Shown: positions 1 through 7,113, counted from the first letter of the stretch. The stretch: 7,182 nt of DNA from Bacillota bacterium (GCA_023442635.1 JAEZYR010000019.1:1-7182); one strand, 5' to 3'. Numbers and translations are program-made. Notes: generated by a model not told the origin, from the letters alone.

Positions 1-1567
1 AGTTATACGTCTGCTCGACATCAAAGGAGCTTGAACGTTCGCCCATACGTATGGAGGGACAAACCACATAGGCTTGGTGACCTGCTCGGCATTCTTTCGC
101 CATTAAGTCCCAGGCTCGCTCCAGAGAGCTCGGACTCACAGTGTAGGTTTGGATGGGTTGGCGGCCAGGGGGTAACTCGTCAATTCTTGAAATGTCGAGA
201 TCCCCATAAAGAAACAGGGCGAGCGTCCTCGGGATGGGAGTAGCTGACATAACCAGCACATGGGGATGCCAGGACTCAGCCAACTCACCGCTAGTCCTTT
301 GCTTGTGAACTTCTGTTTGTGCCACCAGCTGAATGCGTTGTTTAACACCAAAGCGGTGCTGTTCATCGGTAACCGCCAAGGCCAGGCGCTTGAATTTCAC
401 TTTGCCATCCAGGACGGCATGCGTACCCACCAAAATGGCACAACGGCCGTCTGCCAGTCTGGCCAAGGTCTCGCGCCGCTCGGCAGCTTTGACAGCTCCA
501 GTTAAGAGACGAATCTCCACCACCTCGCCCAGGAGTTTTTGCAGACTTCTTACATGTTGCTGTGCCAAAACGGCCGTCGGGGCCATCAAAACGGCCTGTC
601 CACCAGCCAGAGCGCACTGTAACATGGCTAGAGCGGCAATAAGCGTTTTGCCAGAGCCTACGTCGCCCTGGACAAGCCGCGACATGGGGCGCTGCTGACA
701 AAGGTCGTGAAAAACCTCATTGCAGACCCTTTGTTGGGCTGCTGTTGGCTGAAAGGGCAGAGCGGCTACAATCTCTCGATAATGTTTGAGCTGCTCTTTT
801 TCGAGTGTTAAGGGCAAGGCCTGGCCAGCATTCTGGCTCTCGTTTCGCAACAAACGAAGACCGAGTTGCGTCAAAAAAAGTTCTTCAAATGCCAAGCGCT
901 TGCGAGCTAAAGCAAGTTGATGCATATCGGCAGGCTGATGAATCGTGCGCAAAGCATACTGGGCATCGCAGAGCTGATATTGCTGACGTACATCCGCCGG
1001 CAAGGGATCTGGGTAGTAGGGCAAATATTTTTCTAAGTCCGAAGAAATGAGCTCACGGATTTTGCGCTGGCTTAGGCCAGCTGTTAGCGGATAAATGGGA
1101 TGCAGGTAGTCCAAACCTTCAAAATCACCACTGCCGAGGGATTCAATAGCTGGATTCAGAATCTGAAAACGTCCGCCCTGACGCTGAATACGGCCGCGAA
1201 AAACACCCAAATCAGCTGTTTTGAGTCGTTCCGCCAACCACGGCTGGTTAAACCAGATGGCGGCAAGGCTGCCGCTTTCGTCCTGCAAGACCGTTCGTAT
1301 CGTGGCCTGCCTTCCCCGGCGAAAAAGGCTGGGACTGCGGCTTATCTGGGCTCGAATGACCGCTTCTTGCCCATCGACGAGTTGCGCGATAGGGGTGCAA
1401 GTCCGCCAATCTTCATAAGCTCTCGGCATATGGCGCAATAAATCAAGGGGCGTTTTGATTTCCAAGCGCCCTAACTGCTGTTTGAGTTTGGGTCCCAAAC
1501 GTCTGTGCGCTTCCAGAGGCTCAAAAAGGGCATCATACATAGAGGGGGCTGACTTATCGGTACTCAC
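1..1567 (-). CDS. recG: ATP-dependent DNA helicase RecG (3' end cut off by the window edge)
   Basis: RecG is a superfamily 2 helicase that binds branched DNA and drives reversal of stalled replication forks and Holliday-junction branch migration. An unbroken frame of about 522 codons runs off the left edge; RecG proteins are usually about 680-700 residues, so helicase motifs V and VI and the C-terminus lie outside. Visible parts are an N-terminal wedge/OB-fold region (about residues 60-160), Walker A GDVGSGKT at 301-308, the DEQH box at 401-404 followed by RFGVKQR, motif III SATPIPRT from 441, and ELPPGRQP just after. The start chosen is GTG at 1567, which overlaps the nth stop (GTGA) and puts Walker A near its position in E. 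coli RecG. ATG at 1540 is the alternative, with no visible Shine-Dalgarno. The linker between DEQHRFGV and SATP seems about ten residues longer than in E. coli RecG as I recall it. Identity is secure; the start is less so. Confidence 0.95.
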   Translation of the reverse strand, partial: MSTDKSAPSMYDALFEPLEAHRRLGPKLKQQLGRLEIKTPLDLLRHMPRAYEDWRTCTPIAQLVDGQEAVIRAQISRSPSLFRRGRQATIRTVLQDESGSLAAIWFNQPWLAERLKTADLGVFRGRIQRQGGRFQILNPAIESLGSGDFEGLDYLHPIYPLTAGLSQRKIRELISSDLEKYLPYYPDPLPADVRQQYQLCDAQYALRTIHQPADMHQLALARKRLAFEELFLTQLGLRLLRNESQNAGQALPLTLEKEQLKHYREIVAALPFQPTAAQQRVCNEVFHDLCQQRPMSRLVQGDVGSGKTLIAALAMLQCALAGGQAVLMAPTAVLAQQHVRSLQKLLGEVVEIRLLTGAVKAAERRETLARLADGRCAILVGTHAVLDGKVKFKRLALAVTDEQHRFGVKQRIQLVAQTEVHKQRTSGELAESWHPHVLVMSATPIPRTLALFLYGDLDISRIDELPPGRQPIQTYTVSPSSLERAWDLMAKECRAGHQAYVVCPSIRMGERSSSFDVEQTYN

Positions 1568-2325
1568 AAAGCCTCGCCGCCCGTTTCTTTTGCGCTTCTT
1601 TTTGTGACTGGCTCAGCCTGCATCTGCTGTTGTTTAAGGCCATAAGGGCAAAGATCCAAACAGACACAAGCCGCACAGTTCGGTCGCCTAGCATCACAGA
1701 CAGCGCGTCCATGAGCTACCAACAAATGCCCCCAATGTGCCCAGAAAGCTTCGGGCAAAACTTTCATGAGATCTCGTTCGACGGCTTCGGGGCGCTCTTC
1801 TTGCGTCAGCCCCATACGCTGGGCTAGACGCTTGCAGTGCGTATCCACCACAATAGCCTGGCCACCAAAGACATCGCCCACAAGCAAATTGGCAATCTTT
1901 CGCCCGACGCCAGGCAAGCTTTCGAGTTCGGCCTGTGTTTCGGGTACCTGGGCACCATAATGCTCAGTCAAAACTTGGGCACAGGCGATCATGTTCTTGG
2001 CTTTGTTGCGATAAAGACCGCAGCTTCGCACATAGCTCTCCACCTCGGCCTGTGTAGCCTTGGCCATGCTGGGAATGTCAGGATAGGCCGCAAAAAGCGC
2101 GGGCGTCACCTGATTGACGCGCTCATCCGTACATTGGGCTGCCAAAATAGCACCCACGAGCAGATACCACGGATTTTCGGATCCATTGAGCGTGCAATCC
2201 GCATCTGGGTAGGCTTCTCTTAGTCGCTGATAGATTTCACACGCCCGCTCAGGATGTGTCAAGCCAGCAACTCTAGGTAAATAACGCCGCTTTTTCGCTG
2301 TCTTTTTGCTTGTTTTTTCCGCCAT
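1564..2325 (-). CDS. nth: Endonuclease III (DNA glycosylase/AP lyase)
   Basis: Endonuclease III removes oxidised pyrimidines and cleaves the abasic site in base-excision repair. The 253-residue protein has a Lys/Arg-rich N-terminal extension of about 25 residues, then the HhH-GPD fold. The helix-hairpin-helix reads LPGVGRK (137-143) with catalytic Lys143, and VDTH supplies catalytic Asp161. Their 18-residue spacing equals that of Lys120 and Asp138 in the E. coli enzyme. The iron-sulfur ligands are complete in the C-X6-C-X2-C-X5-C pattern: Cys210, 217, 220 and 226. The family is usually near 210-220 residues; the excess lies in the N-terminal extension and a polar C-terminal tail after residue 230. 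The start is supported by AGAGGA just upstream. The gene begins 15 bases after the kinase stop and its own stop overlaps the recG start, so it is probably cotranscribed with both. Confidence 0.96.
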   Translation of the reverse strand: MAEKTSKKTAKKRRYLPRVAGLTHPERACEIYQRLREAYPDADCTLNGSENPWYLLVGAILAAQCTDERVNQVTPALFAAYPDIPSMAKATQAEVESYVRSCGLYRNKAKNMIACAQVLTEHYGAQVPETQAELESLPGVGRKIANLLVGDVFGGQAIVVDTHCKRLAQRMGLTQEERPEAVERDLMKVLPEAFWAHWGHLLVAHGRAVCDARRPNCAACVCLDLCPYGLKQQQMQAEPVTKRSAKETGGEAL

Positions 2326-2328
2326 TGT

Positions 2329-2334
2329 TCCTCT
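2329..2334 (-). promoter_or_regulatory. Ribosome binding site of nth
   Basis: AGAGGA on the minus strand, three bases before the ATG at 2325, inside the 15-base gap after the kinase stop codon. The spacing is a little short, but the purine run continues towards the start codon and no better in-frame start is near. Confidence 0.6.
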
Positions 2335-2340
2335 TTGTAC

Positions 2341-4089
2341 TCAAACCACAGGTAGGGTAAACGTAAATTTTGCACCGCCTAATTCGCTGTCACCCACTTC
2401 GATACTCTGCCCATGGGCATGCAAAATTTGCTGACAGATATAAAGACCCAATCCCGATCCCGTATGCTTGCCACGCGTACGGTCGCCCTTGTAGAAGCGC
2501 TGGAAGATGTGGGCACGATCTGCGTTCGAGACCCCAGGCCCATTGTCTGCAACACTCACGCTGACAGAGGACATGCCATTCGGCTGTTCCCAACTAATAT
2601 CCAATAGGCCATGGTCAGGTATAAAGCGAATTGCATTGATGCATAAGTTATACAAAACACGCTGCAAAGCCCTCTCATCGCCTTGCACCCAAATGGGCAA
2701 ATGGTTATCGGGGCAAGTCACCGTAATCCCCTTTTGGACGAGCTGGCCTTCTAAGGCATTGAGTGTTTGAGCGATCCAACTTTGGAGCTCAAAGCGATCT
2801 TGCTGAGCCCTATATTTTGTCTCGCTAATATTGAGGCTGTCATCAATATCCATGACCATCTGTCGCAGTCGCTCGGTTTCGTCTTTGATGATCTGGAGGT
2901 AACGAGGATAAGCTGCAGGTTCGATAATCCCGTCCTGCATACCACCCACAAAGCCCACAATAGAAGTGAGGGGCGTTCGTAAGTCATGAGATATAGCCGC
3001 AATAAAATCACGTCTTGCCTGCTCTTGATCGCCTAGAGCTGCCGCCATTCGGTTGAAGTTCTCACTCAATACGGCCAGCTCATCACCTGGGTCAGCACTT
3101 CTCAAAAACTCATCTTCTGAGAAATCCGAGCTAGCTTCTTCCCCCTCCTCCGCTGCGTAAGAACTCCAGCGTCGAATCAGGGGAACTCTGACAGAATAAT
3201 CGCCAGCGCCAATGGCCCTCGCTGCTCGAATGAGGTTGCTGATAGGCTGCGAAAAAATATGGGTAAAAACGAAAAGCACCAACAGCGCAGCCACAAAAGC
3301 TACCGATGCAGCCCAGCCTAAGGATTTGAGCAGAGCTTGGGCGCTCATTTGGTTGACATCATAATGCGCACAGAGGAAAAAGAAAAAAGCAATGCGGCCA
3401 TTGTCCGAAGCGCTTTTTCGAAGCCAGATCGGTCGCAAAATGCTGATCCACTCTGGCCGCCCCAGTTCAGATGCCATGCGCCAACGTTCGTGAGCGATCT
3501 GCTCGTAAGGGCGTATATGATCTTGTAGCGCTTCATAAAAAGGCCAAATGCCTGAAGGCGCATACTCAATTTCGCCTGTTCGAATGAGAGCTCCGTGCTC
3601 CATGCGTTCCTTGAGCTTTTGCCACTCTTCCTGGCGCCAGGTCTTGAGCCCGTTGCCCCTGCTGACCTGTAGGGCCTCAAAAACCGCTTGCATCTGTGCA
3701 GCAAGATTCGGCTCTATCTTACTGCTGCGCAACTCTTCGCCATCTCGATCAATAAGGGCAAAGGCAACCGAAAATTGTCTCTCGACCAATTCGGCCGTAG
3801 CGTGTGCCACCGTTTGATCCCATTGGGCGGACAGCTTTTCTCTAGCTAAAGCAGGATCAGGTTCTGCTAAGAACCCTCGACTATAGTCGACATCCAGCTG
3901 GCTCAAAACGTGATTAGCCAACTGGCTCAGTTGTCTTGCCCTCTCCTGCCTAAGGCTACGTGTAATCGTCAGATAAAAGAGCAGACCCATGAGAATAAAG
4001 GTTAGAGCCAAGGTGCCTGCAAAAGCCAAAAGGAGGCGACTGCGATAGGAAAGACGATTGAGATAGCGTGTAAGGCTTACTTTCGCCAT
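2341..4089 (-). CDS. Membrane sensor histidine kinase of a two-component system
   Basis: This kinase should autophosphorylate on histidine and pass phosphate to the response regulator encoded just upstream. From ATG 4089 it has 582 residues: transmembrane helix 1 at about 18-42, an extracytoplasmic domain of about 210 residues that I do not recognise (43-255), transmembrane helix 2 at about 256-279, a HAMP region at 281-357, HisKA with phosphoacceptor His368 in ISHDLRTPLTS, and a HATPase_c domain from about 469. ATP-site motifs are intact: N box with Asn481 and Asn485, G1 DNGPG 515-519, F box FQRFYKGD 529-536, G2 GSGLGL 544-549. The HAMP connector carries an acidic insert. ATG 4089 lies 11 bases after the regulator stop with no clear Shine-Dalgarno, so translational coupling is likely. 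GTG 4110 and ATG 4152 are in-frame alternatives that would overlap the regulator gene. The signal sensed cannot be read from the sequence. Confidence 0.94.
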   Translation of the reverse strand: MAKVSLTRYLNRLSYRSRLLLAFAGTLALTFILMGLLFYLTITRSLRQERARQLSQLANHVLSQLDVDYSRGFLAEPDPALAREKLSAQWDQTVAHATAELVERQFSVAFALIDRDGEELRSSKIEPNLAAQMQAVFEALQVSRGNGLKTWRQEEWQKLKERMEHGALIRTGEIEYAPSGIWPFYEALQDHIRPYEQIAHERWRMASELGRPEWISILRPIWLRKSASDNGRIAFFFFLCAHYDVNQMSAQALLKSLGWAASVAFVAALLVLFVFTHIFSQPISNLIRAARAIGAGDYSVRVPLIRRWSSYAAEEGEEASSDFSEDEFLRSADPGDELAVLSENFNRMAAALGDQEQARRDFIAAISHDLRTPLTSIVGFVGGMQDGIIEPAAYPRYLQIIKDETERLRQMVMDIDDSLNISETKYRAQQDRFELQSWIAQTLNALEGQLVQKGITVTCPDNHLPIWVQGDERALQRVLYNLCINAIRFIPDHGLLDISWEQPNGMSSVSVSVADNGPGVSNADRAHIFQRFYKGDRTRGKHTGSGLGLYICQQILHAHGQSIEVGDSELGGAKFTFTLPVV

Positions 4090-4100
4090 GGGTCGTCGAC

Positions 4101-4829
4101 TTAAATGCACTCGAACTTGTAGCCAACACCCCAGACTGTTTTGATCTCCCAACCAAGGCCTGTTCCATGATGGGTCTCAAGGCGCTCTCGAATGCGTTTA
4201 ATATGGACATCAACCGTACGGCCATCACCATGATCGTAGCCCCAAACCGCACTGAGCAGCTGTTCGCGAGTAAAAACGCGGTTTGGATGCGCTGCCATAT
4301 AGTAGAAGAGTTCTAACTCGCGAGGTGGCAGATCCACCACTTTGCCGCGAATGACACAGGTATAGCTCTGGCGGTCGATAAGCAACTCGCGGTAGCGAAC
4401 CTCTTGCGGTGGATCCTCTTCTAGGGCTTCCTGCTCGCTGAGCTTCACCCGCCGCAAAACAGCCTTCACACGCGCTAGCAATTCCTTTGGGTCGAAGGGC
4501 TTTTGAATGTAGTCATCAGCGCCTAGCTCCAGGCCCACAACTTTATCGAGCGTTTCACCCCGAGCGGTCAGCATCAAAATAGGGCAAGTCGATTCCCGCC
4601 GTATGGCTCGGCAGACATCGTAACCATCCATGCTCGGCAACATCAAATCAAGCAGAACAACATCTGGCTGGATATGCTGAAACAGCTGTAAACCTCGAAG
4701 GCCATCTGCACAGCTGCTAAATTCGTAGCCCTCTTTTTCAAAATAAAGGCGCAGCAATTCGACAATATGGGGATCGTCATCAATAACCAAAATCCGCTTA
4801 CCAGTCATATTTGCTTCCATCCACTTCAT
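4101..4829 (-). CDS. OmpR/PhoB-family response regulator
   Basis: A DNA-binding transcription regulator activated by phosphorylation, presumably by the kinase encoded 11 bases downstream. The 242-residue protein has a receiver domain (about 11-127) with the acidic pocket Asp17-Asp19, phosphoacceptor Asp61 in LLDLMLP, switch Thr88 and Lys110 in the KPF motif. A linker of about 20 residues rich in Glu leads to a winged-helix effector domain (about 145-240) with FTREQLLSAVWGYDH, the recognition-helix stretch RTVDVHIKRIRERLE and the wing WGVGYKF. The effector domain resembles the PhoP/WalR/ResD group of Gram-positive bacteria, but I cannot assign an ortholog. ATG 4829 is chosen because AGAGGA lies six bases upstream; ATG 4820 and 4808 are in-frame alternatives with weaker sites. 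It follows nrdR after 55 bases that may carry a promoter. Confidence 0.95.
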   Translation of the reverse strand: MKWMEANMTGKRILVIDDDPHIVELLRLYFEKEGYEFSSCADGLRGLQLFQHIQPDVVLLDLMLPSMDGYDVCRAIRRESTCPILMLTARGETLDKVVGLELGADDYIQKPFDPKELLARVKAVLRRVKLSEQEALEEDPPQEVRYRELLIDRQSYTCVIRGKVVDLPPRELELFYYMAAHPNRVFTREQLLSAVWGYDHGDGRTVDVHIKRIRERLETHHGTGLGWEIKTVWGVGYKFECI

Positions 4830-4835
4830 TGTTCT

Positions 4836-4841
4836 TCCTCT
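4836..4841 (-). promoter_or_regulatory. Ribosome binding site deciding the response regulator start
   Basis: AGAGGA on the minus strand, six bases before the ATG at 4829. It favours this start over the in-frame ATGs at 4820 and 4808, which would otherwise give a more typical short receiver N-terminus. Confidence 0.65.
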
Positions 4842-4871
4842 TTATCTTCTCAAAGCGCTAAAACGTGGCTC

Positions 4872-4901
4872 ATTGTATACCGAATCAAGGATTCTGCTCA
4901 A
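4872..4901 (-). promoter_or_regulatory. Possible promoter for the two-component/nth/recG unit
   Basis: On the minus strand, TTGAGC (4896-4901) and TACAAT (4872-4877) are separated by 18 bases, a sigma-A-like arrangement with the -35 element inside the last codons of nrdR. Transcription would begin near 4865, about 35 bases before the response regulator start. The -35 matches four of six consensus bases and the -10 five of six. By sequence alone this is only suggestive; the genes could instead be read through from nrdR. Confidence 0.33.
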
Positions 4902-5391
4902 TTTTGTTTCTCGACTTGCAATTCACATACTGCCGTTCTTGATCTCGAACCAGTTGCGTCAGCTCTTCTAAAAAAGTACCCAAGTCAGGATAAGCTTTGT
5001 AGACGGAGGCAAATCGTATATAGGCGACGGGATCCAAGGCCCAAAGCGCTGACATCACAGCTTCGCCCAAGCGTTGGCTACTCGTCTCTCCATTGAGATC
5101 GCCTTGAACCTCGCCCTCAATGCGATCGACGATCTCATTGATCTGGTCAGGTGAAATGGGTCGCTTGTTGCAAGCTTTCATCATGCTACTGGCCAGCTTT
5201 TCTCGGTCGAACAGCTCCCGCCCTCCGTCCTTTTTCTTCACGTACAGTGGGGCTGTTTCGATTTTTTCATAGGTCGTAAAGCGGTAGTGGCAGCGCTCGC
5301 ATTCTCTGCGCCTTCTGACAGCCGTTCCATCAGCCAGAGGGCGGCTATCAATAACGCGATCATGCTCGTATGCACAGTGTGGGCACTTCAT
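4885..5391 (-). CDS. nrdR: Transcriptional repressor NrdR
   Basis: NrdR is an ATP/dATP-sensing repressor that binds paired NrdR boxes ahead of ribonucleotide reductase operons, linking dNTP supply to DNA synthesis. The 168-residue protein is close to the family's usual 150-170. It begins with the zinc-ribbon pattern MKCPHC and CERC (Cys3, Cys6, Cys31, Cys34), the conserved RRRREC and RFTTYE segments, then an ATP-cone domain (about 49-139) ending in YIRFASVYKAY. The last 17 or so residues are polar and family-variable. The start is fixed by GGAGG seven bases upstream. It lies 126 bases after ftsZ in the same direction, separated by a stable hairpin. No ribonucleotide reductase gene and no NrdR-box pair is visible in the window, so its targets lie elsewhere. 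Confidence 0.97.
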   Translation of the reverse strand: MKCPHCAYEHDRVIDSRPLADGTAVRRRRECERCHYRFTTYEKIETAPLYVKKKDGGRELFDREKLASSMMKACNKRPISPDQINEIVDRIEGEVQGDLNGETSSQRLGEAVMSALWALDPVAYIRFASVYKAYPDLGTFLEELTQLVRDQERQYVNCKSRNKIEQNP

Positions 5392-5398
5392 GGGCCAC

Positions 5399-5403
5399 CC
5401 TCC
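5399..5403 (-). promoter_or_regulatory. Strong ribosome binding site of nrdR
   Basis: GGAGG on the minus strand, seven bases before the nrdR ATG. This near-ideal site fixes the start and suggests that nrdR is translated independently of ftsZ. Confidence 0.75.
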
Positions 5404-5425
5404 ATCTCTTCATTTCATTGCAGTT

Positions 5426-5453
5426 AAGCGCCAGGCCCGAAGGTCTGACGCTT
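5426..5453 (-). other. Stable UUCG-capped hairpin between ftsZ and nrdR
   Basis: Read on the minus strand, two 12-base arms flank a TTCG loop closed by a C-G pair, the exceptionally stable cUUCGg tetraloop. Eleven of twelve positions pair (one is G-U) with a single A/C mismatch. There is no T-run after it (the next bases are AACTGC), so it is not a standard Rho-independent terminator. It could be a partial terminator, an mRNA-stabilising 3' structure for ftsZ, or a processing site. Confidence 0.6.
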
Positions 5454-5496
5454 GACGGTCTGTTTGCTTGATAGGTCAAAAGAGCTTTTCGGTCTA

Positions 5497-5512
5497 AGCT
5501 GTAAAGTCAGCT
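5497..5512 (-). repeat. Small inverted repeat just after the ftsZ stop
   Basis: A perfect five-base inverted repeat, AGCTG and CAGCT around a six-base loop, begins five bases beyond the ftsZ stop codon. It could form a small hairpin at the 3' end of the ftsZ coding region. It is too short to assign a role and has no U-tract directly after it. Confidence 0.35.
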
Positions 5513-5517
5513 CCTGC

Positions 5518-7059
5518 TCAGCCCTCGTCCTCACTATCATTAAAGAACCAAGGCAAGATGCGATTGCTGCTCTTGCGCCGTTCCTCTTGGCGGCGTGGAG
5601 CCGTAGCGTTTTGGCGCTGAGGCGCGGTCTGCGTCTGCGTCTGCGTTTCAGCATAGCTGGATCTACCCTGGTTGTAGATAACGTCACTCGTGGCTCGAGA
5701 AGACTCCTGAGCTGCCGCTGTCTCCACACGCTGTTTGGGGGCTTGGTAATCCGACGTGCTCAAAAAAGCAGGAATGCTCTCGTCCTCGTCACGATTCACT
5801 TGCGCCGAAGTCCCGACAGTCGTGCTGGGCTCCTCTAGCGTAGCTGCACTGTTGGCATAGCTGCTCTGCTCCTCATTCTGCAAACTTTCGGAGCGGCCAG
5901 TGTAGGCGTTGCTACCTTGCGTGTAGTTACCCCCACGATAAGAGGATCCTGGCTGAAAGTTGTTGTTACGCCAGTTGCTATTGCCTCGGTTAGCTGGCTG
6001 CGCGTTCGTTGTGCTCTGCCGCTCGCGATTGGGTGTCACATTGCCGAAGGTTTGCAAACCGCGATTGCTCTTATTGCTATCGGGCTTGGGATCAAAACCA
6101 GAAGCGATAATCGTGATCATCAGCTCGTCTTCCATGCTGTTATCCGGCACAGCACCGATGATGATATCGGCATCTGGAGCTGCGCTGTCGCGCACCATGG
6201 TTGCGGCTTCGTTGATCTCGCGCAATTTGAGATTGTGGCCGGTGAAGTTCACGATCAAGCGATGAGCACCCTCGATAGAGGTCTCAAGAAGCGGACTATG
6301 CAAGGCTGCTCCGATGGCCAATTCCATACGATCTTGACCCTTGGCGCGGCCGATGCCCATGTGGCAGATACCAGCGCCGACCATAACGCGTCGAACGTCC
6401 GCAAGGTCCAAGTTAATCAAACCAGGAACAGCTACCAAATCTGAAATGCCAGAAACGCCGAAGTTCAGAATTTGATCCGCCATCGAGAAAGCCTCATCAA
6501 GCGAGGTATCGTCATCAATCATGGCCAACAGACGATCATTGGGAACAACAATCAAACTATCGACGTATTGCTCTAGATTGCGGATACCAGCCTCAGCATT
6601 CGCCATGCGCTTCGCGCCTTCGTAGCGGAAGGGGCGTGTGACGACACCAACGGTCAAAATACCCATATCTCGGGCAATCGCAGCGACAACAGGGGCTGCA
6701 CCTGTACCTGTACCGCCGCCCATACCAGCTGTGATGAAAAGCATATCCGTACCGCGGATCAAGCTGGCAATCTCGTCACGTGATTCTTGAGCGGCCTTTT
6801 CGCCAACTTCGGGGTTGGCACCAGCACCTAAGCCACGCGTGATCTTCTCACCGATCTGGATGCGATGGGGGGCTTGATTGCGTTCAAGGCACTGATGATC
6901 CGTATTGATAGCAATAAAATCTATACCCTGCATAGAGGATTCGACCATGCGGTTGATGGCATTACATCCGCCACCCCCGACACCGATCACTCGAATGGTT
7001 GCATAACCATCGTCTTCCATCTGAAAATTGCTCGTCACAGGTTCACGGTAATTATCCAT
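5518..7059 (-). CDS. ftsZ: Cell division protein FtsZ with a long low-complexity C-terminal tail
   Basis: FtsZ is the tubulin-like GTPase that polymerises into the Z-ring at mid-cell. The 513-residue protein has the GTPase domain (about 20-190) with the glycine-rich start IGVGGGGCNA and the tubulin signature GGGTGTG at 114-120. The T7 loop and following segment (about 200-222) carry the catalytic Asn216, Asp218 and Asp221 in INLDLADVR, with Leu where most FtsZs have Phe. The second globular domain ends near 322. From about 325 to 500 runs a linker rich in Q, N, S, T and R, longer than in most FtsZs, which total about 350-400 residues. It contains IPAFL at 429-433, and the protein ends with ILPWFF and an acidic tail. 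ATG 7059 is preferred because GAGGAG lies seven bases upstream; ATG 7095 would add 12 residues without such a site. It is probably the first gene of its unit within this window. Confidence 0.98.
   Translation of the reverse strand: MDNYREPVTSNFQMEDDGYATIRVIGVGGGGCNAINRMVESSMQGIDFIAINTDHQCLERNQAPHRIQIGEKITRGLGAGANPEVGEKAAQESRDEIASLIRGTDMLFITAGMGGGTGTGAAPVVAAIARDMGILTVGVVTRPFRYEGAKRMANAEAGIRNLEQYVDSLIVVPNDRLLAMIDDDTSLDEAFSMADQILNFGVSGISDLVAVPGLINLDLADVRRVMVGAGICHMGIGRAKGQDRMELAIGAALHSPLLETSIEGAHRLIVNFTGHNLKLREINEAATMVRDSAAPDADIIIGAVPDNSMEDELMITIIASGFDPKPDSNKSNRGLQTFGNVTPNRERQSTTNAQPANRGNSNWRNNNFQPGSSYRGGNYTQGSNAYTGRSESLQNEEQSSYANSAATLEEPSTTVGTSAQVNRDEDESIPAFLSTSDYQAPKQRVETAAAQESSRATSDVIYNQGRSSYAETQTQTQTAPQRQNATAPRRQEERRKSSNRILPWFFNDSEDEG
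5629..5646 (-). repeat. Three tandem hexamers in the ftsZ linker
   Basis: Three perfect tandem copies of a six-base unit (ACGCAG on the minus strand) encode the alternating Thr-Gln run near residues 472-478 of FtsZ. A change in copy number would alter linker length by two residues per unit without shifting the frame. Confidence 0.7.
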
Positions 7060-7066
7060 TATTGTG

Positions 7067-7072
7067 CTCCTC
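7067..7072 (-). promoter_or_regulatory. Ribosome binding site deciding the ftsZ start
   Basis: GAGGAG on the minus strand, seven bases before the ATG at 7059. It supports this start over the in-frame ATG at 7095. Confidence 0.8.
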
Positions 7073-7113
7073 AATCCTATTTGCTTCTCCCACAAAACCG
7101 AGGTTCAGCCTTT

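Noticed and set aside
1..1563. Possible broken or frameshifted recG
   Set aside because: Translating the minus strand by hand gives a single uninterrupted frame from 1567 to the left edge with all expected motifs in order. It is merely cut by the window boundary.
1837..2223. A 128-codon plus-strand frame opposite nth
   Set aside because: It is antisense to the conserved catalytic part of endonuclease III and is explained by that gene's codon pattern.
4830..4884. NrdR-box-like operator near nrdR (around GGTATACAATG)
   Set aside because: It lacks the paired ACACTATAT-type boxes at the usual spacing, and no ribonucleotide reductase gene is adjacent.
5424..5729. A 101-codon, arginine-rich frame on the minus strand overlapping the end of ftsZ
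   Set aside because: Its Arg-rich stretch is the hexamer repeat and nearby Gln/Arg codons of the ftsZ linker read in another frame. It also runs through the intergenic hairpin and shows no family resemblance.
5917..6444. A 175-codon open frame on the plus strand opposite ftsZ
   Set aside because: It lies antisense to the conserved FtsZ core and linker, has no good ribosome binding site, and its protein resembles nothing I know. It is a shadow of the ftsZ frame.
7048..7060. A DnaA-box-like TTATCCA stretch at the ftsZ start
   Set aside because: It matches only part of the nine-base DnaA consensus, stands alone and covers coding sequence. There is no cluster to suggest an origin.
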